From: Clostridiaceae bacterium
GTDB lineage: Bacteria > Bacillota > Clostridia > UBA1212 > DUPL01
Assembly (NCBI GenBank): GCA_012522035.1
Contig: JAAYLF010000088.1
Span: forward strand, 1 to 20,937
Length of the DNA stretch: 20,937 bases
Direction of reading: 5' to 3'
Positions within the stretch are counted from its first letter, which is position 1. Each line of letters opens with the position of its first letter. The notes under the pieces are model-generated. The model saw nothing but the letters and a program-made list of their open reading frames with translations. It was not told the DNA's origin and did not search any database. A program made the position numbers and the translations under genes. This document shows, piece by piece, positions 15,211 through 20,937 of this stretch.

Positions 15211-15241
15211 ATAAAAACAGCCTCCGGATCGCTCCGAAGGC
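15211..15241 (-). terminator. Rho-independent terminator of the esterase/UroD-like operon
   Basis: On the minus strand GCCTTCGGA (15241..15233), loop GCGA (a GNRA tetraloop), TCCGGAGGC (15228..15220): nine pairs including one G-T, followed by TGTTTTTAT (15219..15211). It lies 25 bases after the stop of the UroD-like gene. Confidence 0.85.
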
Positions 15242-15265
15242 TTTTAAAACAATGAAAATCTATAA

Positions 15266-16330
15266 TTAATTGTATGAACCAACCTCTTTTACCGTACTGA
15301 TAATCCTTGAAAAATTCTCAAGACTGATGCTGTTTGGAATTGAATGATCCGATGCAAAAATATAGCCGCCGTTTTCCTTCAATTCAGGAACCACCCTTTT
15401 TATCTCCTCTATGATTTTCTCGGAATCACTCCATAAAACCGCATTGACTCCTCCATGCAGGCTTAGTCTGTCGCCGTATTCCTGCTTTATCCATAAAGGA
15501 TCCATACCCGCCTTGACTTCCAATGGGTTCAATATATCCACCCCTATTTCCACAATATCGGGCAAGAAACCCATAATGTTTCCGCAGGAGTGCAGGTGTG
15601 CGAACACTCCCTTGCTATGTGCGTATTCCACCGCCCTCTTGTGAAAAGGTTTTAGCAGCTTTTCGTAAAGCTCCTTCGAAAAGAAAGTAGTGTTTTTGTA
15701 GCCCATGTCATCAGGCCAGTGGATGGAATCAAATCTAAACCCCCTATCCCATATCATGTCAAAATATCTGATGCAGCAAGTCAGGTATGTATCAAAAATA
15801 TCCATTACCCATTCAGGTTCCTCAATCATGGCGACAAGAATGGTTTCCGTACCTGACATCCATGAATGCGCCACATCAAATCCAAACCAGAAAGCCGCCT
15901 GTATGAAACTGCCGTTTGCCACCCATTTGGGATAATTGGCTTCAAGATACGCAAAATCCACTTTCCCCTCGTTAATATCCATCATTCTCTTCTTTGCATC
16001 CTGCCATGCAGTGGACGAGTTTATCTTGAAATCGATAAAATCAGGAGTGGCATCCTCTTCCTTGAACTGTTTCAGGGTTACTCCCCAGCCTGTTGTGAAT
16101 ATAACATACCTGTCGGTCTCTTCAACCACTTTTACAGGATACCTGGGAGAAATGTCAACACCAATGCTCTCCACCTTGTCAATATTGAAGTAATCCCTGT
16201 AATCCACATTGCCAGGCATCCCTTCCCTTATCCATCGCCTTATGGTACCAGCCCAAGGTTGATCCACAATAGGCACCCTGTCAGCTTCCTGGTGATTTAG
16301 TATGCGATACATTCTCTCTCTTGTGGTCAA
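15266..16330 (-). CDS. Uroporphyrinogen decarboxylase-like (URO-D superfamily) protein
   Basis: About 354 residues. The N-terminus TTRERMYRILNHQEADRVPI and the motif AHLHSCGNIMGFLPD, with the His-x-Cys pair expected to bind zinc, place it in the URO-D/cobalamin-methyltransferase superfamily (UroD, MtaA, CmuA). The divergence from true HemE and the absence of other haem genes argue against porphyrin synthesis; a methyltransferase or sugar-related role next to the esterase is possible but unproven. The start is most likely TTG at 16330, 9 bases after GGGAGG. A TTG at 16339 touches that site, and the first ATG (16312) would cut into the conserved N-terminus. It is 52 bases downstream of the esterase stop and ends in a strong terminator. 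Confidence 0.8.
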   Translation of the reverse strand: MTTRERMYRILNHQEADRVPIVDQPWAGTIRRWIREGMPGNVDYRDYFNIDKVESIGVDISPRYPVKVVEETDRYVIFTTGWGVTLKQFKEEDATPDFIDFKINSSTAWQDAKKRMMDINEGKVDFAYLEANYPKWVANGSFIQAAFWFGFDVAHSWMSGTETILVAMIEEPEWVMDIFDTYLTCCIRYFDMIWDRGFRFDSIHWPDDMGYKNTTFFSKELYEKLLKPFHKRAVEYAHSKGVFAHLHSCGNIMGFLPDIVEIGVDILNPLEVKAGMDPLWIKQEYGDRLSLHGGVNAVLWSDSEKIIEEIKRVVPELKENGGYIFASDHSIPNSISLENFSRIISTVKEVGSYN

Positions 16331-16358
16331 TATGCTCAACCTCCCGAAATATAAATGA

Positions 16359-16385
16359 AGCTCAGGTCATACTGACCCGAGCTTA
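16359..16385 (-). other. Hairpin between esterase and UroD-like gene
   Basis: AAGCTC-A-GGTCA, loop TAC, TGACC-C-GAGCTT: eleven pairs with one mismatch, overlapping the esterase stop codon. On the minus strand a loose T-rich stretch follows (CATTTATATTT). It may be a partial terminator or a processing/stability element that sets the ratio of the two products. Confidence 0.5.
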
Positions 16386-17747
16386 ATCATCGTAACTCAA
16401 TCTAACAGGACCAAAGGCAGGAATTGAATATCCTTCCTCATCCGTAATATTACACCTTGGATTCAACCCGTATCCATAGGCAATATGTACATCATTCTGA
16501 AGAATAAAATCAACAGACAGATTAACTCTTACTATAGCGGTTTCTTCAATCAAAGAGACATTGTAGATGAAATCCCCAAGCTTTCTGTCTCCGGAAAGAA
16601 GTTCAAAGCCCATTGCCACAGGCTCTGCCTTCAACTTGCCATGCAGATTTGAAAATGTAACAACGATATCCGTCCACATAGGCTCATGGCTGTTCATTTT
16701 CATCTTTATACTGTCAAGTCGGATTCCGGGCAGACAGTTCTTGGCATCATATCCATGTATCAAGCCGTACATGAGTTCTGCCGCATTTCTGCCAATAACC
16801 TTCTGGGAATTGCTTGACACATGAATTGGATCAGAAAGTTCATAGGATATGGTATACACCGTATCAAGTCCCTTGATCTTTTCATGCAGTGTCCTTTGTA
16901 CTTCCCTTATCTTGGTCCAGCTTTTGTCGGCATTTTCATCTGCTACAGCTGCAAGTCTTGAAATTTGCACCTGAACAAAAGGCAGATTCTCGCCAAAGTC
17001 CCTTCTTACGCATCTAACAAAGTTTATCATTTTCTCTTCAAATACTTCCGAAAGCTCGGGAGACGCATCGGAGCAGCCCTGGTACCAGAACATACCCTTT
17101 ACCCTGGACCCATTAAATACAAATCTTCTGTACATCGCACCATAGAGACTTTCATCTCCACCAAGGTCCCTTCCTTCCGGCGACCACTGATCCATGCTTG
17201 TTCCCCCATGGGCACAGCAAATCACTCCCTGGGGAACCCGTTCATAATCATACATCTTCTGGGCAAAAAACAATCCAGGACCAACACATCTGACTCTGGG
17301 GCCTGCTGGAGGTGGTACATCCGGCAACAGTTTTCTATGTACCTTGTCCTTTGCTTTCCACAAATCATGCATGTGTATCAGTTCTGCCGCACCCCACTCG
17401 TCAGTCATATAGAATGCCCTAATATGTTCTTCCTGCTTCATTTTAATATCCTCGCTGGTGAGTTCACCAACCCCTTCCATGTTGGACTGGCCACCCAAAA
17501 GCCATACATCTCCCACATATATGTCTGTAAAGGTCTTTCCATCAATATTAACCGTGTACGGTCCTCCTGTGGGAATACCTCTTAGAATATATGCGCCATT
17601 GTCTGTTTTTTGCAAATCCAACTCTTTGAAAGTGCCATCTACATCGTAATATTTAGCGTTCTTGATTTCTTCTTCCGGATAGATTAGTATTTCCGCCACA
17701 TTTTGACGATTTCTCTGCATAACCATACCGGATACTATTCCAATCAT
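16383..17747 (-). CDS. SASA-family carbohydrate acetylesterase (sialate O-acetylesterase-like)
   Basis: A 454-residue protein with no signal peptide, so it is probably cytoplasmic. The nucleophile Ser88 lies in LLGGQSNMEG, the second block is GGTSMDQW, the third FWYQGCSDA (usually WYQGESN), and Asp306/His309 lie in SDPIHVSS, completing the SGNH-type triad of the SASA family. Such enzymes remove acetyl groups from sialic acid or from acetylated plant polysaccharides; a role on imported acetylated sugar is inferred. The start is the ATG at 17747, 9 bases after AAAGGAG; the longer in-frame TTG start (17780) overlaps the promoter. Its own promoter lies at 17782..17811. It precedes the UroD-like gene in the same transcript. 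Confidence 0.85.
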   Translation of the reverse strand: MIGIVSGMVMQRNRQNVAEILIYPEEEIKNAKYYDVDGTFKELDLQKTDNGAYILRGIPTGGPYTVNIDGKTFTDIYVGDVWLLGGQSNMEGVGELTSEDIKMKQEEHIRAFYMTDEWGAAELIHMHDLWKAKDKVHRKLLPDVPPPAGPRVRCVGPGLFFAQKMYDYERVPQGVICCAHGGTSMDQWSPEGRDLGGDESLYGAMYRRFVFNGSRVKGMFWYQGCSDASPELSEVFEEKMINFVRCVRRDFGENLPFVQVQISRLAAVADENADKSWTKIREVQRTLHEKIKGLDTVYTISYELSDPIHVSSNSQKVIGRNAAELMYGLIHGYDAKNCLPGIRLDSIKMKMNSHEPMWTDIVVTFSNLHGKLKAEPVAMGFELLSGDRKLGDFIYNVSLIEETAIVRVNLSVDFILQNDVHIAYGYGLNPRCNITDEEGYSIPAFGPVRLSYDD

Positions 17748-17781
17748 GATGTAATTCTCCTTTGCTTTAAGTTTCAGCAAT

Positions 17782-17811
17782 ATATTAACCTTAAATCATT
17801 TGGCTTGTCAA
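17782..17811 (-). promoter_or_regulatory. Promoter of the esterase/UroD-like operon
   Basis: A perfect TTGACA (17811..17806), 18 bases, TAATAT (17787..17782) on the minus strand. It is divergent from the lplA promoter, about 35 bases away. Confidence 0.6.
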
Positions 17812-17845
17812 CACAAATATAATACAACTATTCATATTTTTATGA

Positions 17846-17851
17846 TATAAT
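17846..17851 (+). promoter_or_regulatory. Extended -10 promoter of lplA
   Basis: A perfect TATAAT with TG one base before it (TGA at 17843-17845). The hexamer 17 bases upstream (TACAAC, 17823-17828) is a poor -35, so the extended -10 probably carries the promoter. Confidence 0.6.
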
Positions 17852-17894
17852 TTGAGGGATTCGCAAAAAAAATATTCAAGAAGGAATGAAACAT

Positions 17895-18896
17895 ATGGAC
17901 TATAGAAATGTAAAAAAAAGACTTGTATTCTCTACATCACACAATCCATGGTTCAACCTGGCTCTTGAAGAGTATCTTTTTAACACCATGGAAGACAACA
18001 CAGTTATTATGTACCTGTGGCAGAATGAAAATACAGTAGTAATTGGAAAAACACAGAATGCGTGGAAGGAATGCAGAGCCGCACTTCTTGAAGAGGAAGG
18101 CGGATACCTGGCAAGACGCAGCACAGGTGGCGGTGCGGTTTACCACGACCTTGGCAACATGTGCTACACATTCATGGCTTCATCCAACCTGTACAACCTT
18201 GAGAAACAGCTCAAAGTTATACTGGGAGCAGTCAGGGACCAGGGAATAGAAGCCCAGTTTACAGGAAGAAACGACATAACACTAATGGACGGCAGAAAGT
18301 TCTCCGGCAATGCTTTCAAATTCATAAAGGACAAGGGACTCATGCACGGCACACTGCTTCTTGATACCGATTCAGCTGTAATGGCCAAGTATCTGCAGGT
18401 ATCGAAAGCAAAAATGCAGGCAAAAGGTGTGGAATCCGTCCGTTCCAGGGTCGCAAACCTTATTGAATTGAACCCTGACATTACTCCTGAAAAGATATCC
18501 GAATCATTAAAGAATGAATTTTTAAAAGAATACGGCTCCTGGGAGACCGAAGAAGTATACAGCATGAGTGACGACATGCCTTCGGAACTGAGGGAACTGT
18601 TTGAGAAGTACTCCTCCTGGGAATTCAGATACGGAGAAACACCATCCTTTGACATGTCCTTTGAAAACAGGTTCACATGGGGCGGAATAGATATTAACTT
18701 GTCGGTTGAAAAAGGAGTTATATCGAAAGCCTACGTTTACTCGGACGCAATGGATACGGCAGCGGCTGAAACTCTTGCAGATTTGCTTCCTGGAACCCTT
18801 CTTGACAGGGATGAGATACTTAAGAAACTAACTGAAGCAGGTATAAAACTTGCTGAACTTGAAGATGTGAAAAACTGGCTTGCGGAAGTCCTTTAG
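17895..18896 (+). CDS. lplA: Lipoate-protein ligase A
   Basis: A 333-residue protein with the BPL_LplA_LipB catalytic fold: the nucleotide/lipoate loop RRSTGGGAVYHD (74-85) and the catalytic Lys135 in DGRKFSGNAF, followed by the C-terminal accessory domain found in long LplA enzymes. It activates free lipoate with ATP and attaches it to E2 subunits or GcvH. No lipA or lipB is in the window, so scavenging is the likely role. I chose the ATG at 17895, 9 bases after AAGGA; the ATG at 17886 directly abuts that site. The stop overlaps the stop of the convergent SEC-C gene by 4 bases. Confidence 0.92.
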   Translation: MDYRNVKKRLVFSTSHNPWFNLALEEYLFNTMEDNTVIMYLWQNENTVVIGKTQNAWKECRAALLEEEGGYLARRSTGGGAVYHDLGNMCYTFMASSNLYNLEKQLKVILGAVRDQGIEAQFTGRNDITLMDGRKFSGNAFKFIKDKGLMHGTLLLDTDSAVMAKYLQVSKAKMQAKGVESVRSRVANLIELNPDITPEKISESLKNEFLKEYGSWETEEVYSMSDDMPSELRELFEKYSSWEFRYGETPSFDMSFENRFTWGGIDINLSVEKGVISKAYVYSDAMDTAAAETLADLLPGTLLDRDEILKKLTEAGIKLAELEDVKNWLAEVL

Positions 18897-19399
18897 GACT
18901 TACCGCAGCATTTTTTATACTTCTTTCCACTACCGCATGGACAGGGATCGTTTCTTCCAACAGTACTTTCCCTTACGGCCTGTCCTTCCCTTCTGTACTC
19001 AAACAAAAGCTCGCGTCTTTTCTCTTCATCGAAGATGCCTTCCCATTCCGGCAGATTGTATAGCCAGTCAGCCTTTGCCTTGTGCATGTTCTTGTACAGC
19101 CTTGCCCAATCAACAGTTACATTGACAACTGTTTCCGGTTCCAGCTGTTCAGCATCAACGGAAGGTTCAACGGATTCTGAGATACCATCCATAAATGCAG
19201 CAAACTCGAAATCTTCCATCCCGAATTTTCCTGCAAGTTCGGCTACTGTTCCTGACAGTATGGGATTCTTTTCTCTCAGAATACTTGCATAGGCGTTTTC
19301 CTCTTTTTTGTAGTACCTGTTAACATACTCGTTTAGTGCATTACCTTTTAAATTTCGTAAACTGTCTTTCCATTTTTCAAGCAAACTCAATTCAATCAC
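18893..19399 (-). CDS. SEC-C motif protein
   Basis: A 168-residue protein. The C-terminus carries the SEC-C zinc motif NDPCPCGSGKKYKKCC (Cys153, Cys155, Cys164, Cys165), as at the end of SecA and in many stand-alone proteins. The first 140 residues are mainly helical and charged and are not recognised. The start is GTG at 19399, overlapping the methyltransferase end by 8 bases; AAGGA is only 3 bases away, so a later TTG (19390 or 19384) is possible. The gene is the last in the infC-rpmI-rplT operon. Function is unknown; SEC-C domains often contact ribosomes or SecB, which fits the company it keeps (inference). Confidence 0.8.
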   Translation of the reverse strand: MIELSLLEKWKDSLRNLKGNALNEYVNRYYKKEENAYASILREKNPILSGTVAELAGKFGMEDFEFAAFMDGISESVEPSVDAEQLEPETVVNVTVDWARLYKNMHKAKADWLYNLPEWEGIFDEEKRRELLFEYRREGQAVRESTVGRNDPCPCGSGKKYKKCCGKS

Positions 19400-20192
19400 T
19401 CTTCCTTACAACTTCATATATCATAAGTGCGGCAGCTACCGATGCGTTTAACGATTCGGCTCTTCCCGGCATGGGAATATATATCTTGTGATCGCATACC
19501 GAAAGCATTTCATCGCTTAACCCATTTGCCTCGTTTCCAATCACAATGCAGTTGTGATTACCAAACTCTGTTTCAAAAGAGCTCACATCTCCCCTGGGAT
19601 GAGCACAGTACAGCATGAAACCTCTATCCTTAAGTTTCAAGGCAAAATCTTTTGCCTCCTCTTCCAGCATGACAATATCTATGTGAAAGATGGAGCCCAC
19701 TGTTGATCTGAGCACTTTTGAGTTGTACACATCTACCGTACCTTTTGAACAAACAACCGCATCAAAGCCCGCCGCATCTGCCGTTCTAATAATTGTACCC
19801 ATGTTACCAGGGTCCTGCAGATTTTCCAAAAGCACGATGTTCCTCATTTTATACAATGAGCTTTCATCAATGGCTGGAATTTGAAAAACTCCCCCAACAC
19901 CTTGAGGAGTTTTCGTATCACTCAACTGTGAAAACACCTTGTCATTTGCTTGCAATAAAACTTGCTTCGCATCAATTCCTTGTGCGAAGCAAATATCAAG
20001 AAGTTCCACATATGAGTCTTGTTTTGTGTAGGATTCCGAAACCAGCAGCATTTTTGGTCTTTTGCCTGACAGAATTCCTTCCGTTACAGCCCTGTGACCT
20101 TCAATGTAAAAGCAATTGTGCTTTTCCCTGAATTTCCGCTTGCTCAGACTCCTTACGAATTTTATCTTCGTATTTTGATCACTGGTAATCAT
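19392..20192 (-). CDS. TrmH/SpoU-family RNA 2'-O-methyltransferase
   Basis: A 266-residue protein. The N-terminal part (about 1-95; FYIEGHRAVTEGI) is the SpoU substrate-binding domain. The C-terminal SPOUT domain has the three conserved motifs: LQDPGNMGTIIRTADAAGFD, IVIGNEANGLSDEM and IPMPGRAESLNASVAAA, which form the trefoil knot for S-adenosylmethionine. It probably methylates a ribose in 23S rRNA or tRNA; the precise nucleotide is unknown. The ATG is 1 base after the rplT stop and has only AAAG as a binding site, so it depends on translation of rplT. The position next to ribosomal protein genes supports an rRNA target. Confidence 0.9.
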   Translation of the reverse strand: MITSDQNTKIKFVRSLSKRKFREKHNCFYIEGHRAVTEGILSGKRPKMLLVSESYTKQDSYVELLDICFAQGIDAKQVLLQANDKVFSQLSDTKTPQGVGGVFQIPAIDESSLYKMRNIVLLENLQDPGNMGTIIRTADAAGFDAVVCSKGTVDVYNSKVLRSTVGSIFHIDIVMLEEEAKDFALKLKDRGFMLYCAHPRGDVSSFETEFGNHNCIVIGNEANGLSDEMLSVCDHKIYIPMPGRAESLNASVAAALMIYEVVRKSD

Positions 20193-20193
20193 C

Positions 20194-20544
20194 TTACTTT
20201 GCTTTTACAGTCTCAACCAACTTTGCAAAAGCTTCCATATCATTTACAGCCATGTCAGCAAGAACTTTTCTGTTCAGGTGAATGTTCTTCTCCTTAAGTC
20301 CATGCATGAATGTGCTGTAGGACATGCCGTTCATTCTTGCAGCGGCATTGATTCTTGTAATCCAGAGTCTTCTGAAGTCTCTCTTCTTGTGTCTTCTATC
20401 TCTATATGCATAATTGGCAGATTTGATAACAGCCTGGTTGGCAGTTCTGAACACTTTGCTCTTTCTTCCAAAATAACCTTTTGCAAGCTTCAGGACTCTT
20501 TTACGTCTTTTTCTTGTTTGTACTGAATTCTTAACTCTTGCCAT
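20194..20544 (-). CDS. rplT: Large ribosomal subunit protein bL20
   Basis: A 116-residue basic protein, start MARVKNSVQTRKRRKR, with YRDRRHKKRDFRRLWI and the rest of the L20 pattern over its full length. It binds 23S rRNA early in assembly and in many bacteria represses its own operon. The start is the ATG at 20544, 9 bases after GGGAGG; a GTG two codons upstream is ignored. It lies 15 bases after rpmI. Confidence 0.98.
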   Translation of the reverse strand: MARVKNSVQTRKRRKRVLKLAKGYFGRKSKVFRTANQAVIKSANYAYRDRRHKKRDFRRLWITRINAAARMNGMSYSTFMHGLKEKNIHLNRKVLADMAVNDMEAFAKLVETVKAK

Positions 20545-20559
20545 TTTCACATTCCTCCC

Positions 20560-20757
20560 TTACGAATATGGAAGCAGTTTCTTAACAACTGCTGCATTTG
20601 ATTTAGCTGCAAAAGTTGGCATCTTGTGTCTTTTCTTTGCACTCTTTGACTTGCTTACCAGTCTGTGACGTCTATTCGCATGACTCATTTTTACTTTACC
20701 ACCAGCAGAGACTCTAAATCTCTTTTTAGAAGCACTGTGGGTTTTTAATTTTGGCAT
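20560..20757 (-). CDS. rpmI: Large ribosomal subunit protein bL35
   Basis: A 65-residue basic protein, MPKLKTHSASKKRFRV at the start and RHKMPTFAAKSNA near the end, the complete L35 pattern. GGAGGA lies 6 bases before the ATG. It is in the standard order infC-rpmI-rplT. The 58 bases before it hold a small AACAA-GAG-TTGTT hairpin with a T-run (weak) and a TATAAT (20790..20785) without a clear -35. Confidence 0.98.
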   Translation of the reverse strand: MPKLKTHSASKKRFRVSAGGKVKMSHANRRHRLVSKSKSAKKRHKMPTFAAKSNAAVVKKLLPYS

Positions 20758-20815
20758 AATAATTCCTCCATATCACTTCATAATATTATAAAAACAACTC
20801 TTGTTGGGTTATCTG

Positions 20816-20937
20816 CTATTTTGGATTGATGATAACAGACATGCGTCGTCCTTCGAGTTTTGGTTTCTTTTCCATCGTTCCTACCTCAGACACGCACTCA
20901 ACAAATCGATTTATCAGTTCGTGTCCTCTGTCTGTAA
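20816..20937 (-). CDS. infC: Translation initiation factor IF-3, C-terminal end (partial)
   Basis: The minus strand from the window edge reads TDRGHELINRFVECVSEVG, then MEKKPKLEGRRMSVIINPK and TAG. This is the C-terminus of IF-3, which keeps the 30S subunit free of 50S and checks the initiator tRNA. About 40 codons are present; the rest, with the leader and its probable L20-dependent control region, lies beyond the window. Confidence 0.93.
   Translation of the reverse strand, partial: TDRGHELINRFVECVSEVGTMEKKPKLEGRRMSVIINPK

Noticed and set aside
15174..15265. Possible small RNA or riboswitch between the pot promoter and the UroD-like gene
   Set aside because: The only structure is the simple terminator at 15211-15241; no conserved riboswitch elements are seen.
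16965..17585. 206-codon plus-strand frame
   Set aside because: It is a shadow of the esterase gene, whose catalytic motifs are on the other strand; no binding site and no recognisable protein.
20758..20815. Attenuator or promoter between infC and rpmI
   Set aside because: The hairpin has only five A-T-rich pairs, and the TATAAT lacks a -35; both are too weak to report as features.
1..20937. Mobile elements, CRISPR arrays, defence genes, tRNA genes
   Set aside because: I found no transposase or integrase motifs, no regularly spaced repeats and no tRNA-like cloverleaf; gene content is ordinary core and accessory metabolism.

Overview
The window is a chromosomal segment of an AT-rich Gram-positive anaerobe, most likely a member of the class Clostridia. 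Evidence for this is the strong GGAGG-type ribosome binding sites, sigma-A-like promoters, the Firmicutes-type HflK/YdbS/YdbT proteins, and the TIGR03916/TIGR03915 radical SAM pair. The radical SAM genes, MBL-fold gene, ECF gene and esterase look like those of Acetivibrio/Ruminiclostridium-type clostridia, but I cannot fix the genus. I see no rRNA, tRNA, CRISPR array, insertion sequence or phage gene.

Layout. 1-3856: the first two codons of a divergent gene, then a rightward cluster of membrane genes: hflK, a broken hflC, and two bacterial PH-domain genes (ydbS, ydbT). 3853-7236: a leftward MBL-fold hydrolase and lonA, each with its own promoter; lon also has a clear terminator. 7437-9538: a rightward, translationally coupled pair, a radical SAM protein with a helix-hairpin-helix tail and a DUF4130 protein. 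This is an uncharacterised DNA-metabolism module. 9606-9734: a 42-codon cysteine-rich membrane ORF with a perfect ribosome binding site.

9829-15063: a compact leftward polyamine uptake operon, xre/cupin regulator - potA - potB - potC - potD - ECF S-component. It has one strong promoter and a dense TAAAC/GTTTA operator just downstream of the start of transcription. PotA carries an extra C-terminal TOBE-like domain. 15266-17747: a leftward pair, a cytoplasmic SASA-type acetylesterase and a uroporphyrinogen-decarboxylase-like protein. 17895-18896: rightward lplA (lipoate ligase). 18893-20937: a leftward translation operon, infC (3' end) - rpmI - rplT - TrmH-family methyltransferase - SEC-C protein.

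Most gene functions are recognisable. The parts most worth a second look are the radical SAM/DUF4130 pair, the SPFH + PH-domain membrane cluster with its damaged hflC, the small cysteine-rich ORF, the duplicated TOBE domain of PotA, the ECF gene at the end of the polyamine operon, and two operator-like inverted repeats (lon promoter; pot leader). I did not find a clear, wholly new multi-gene system.
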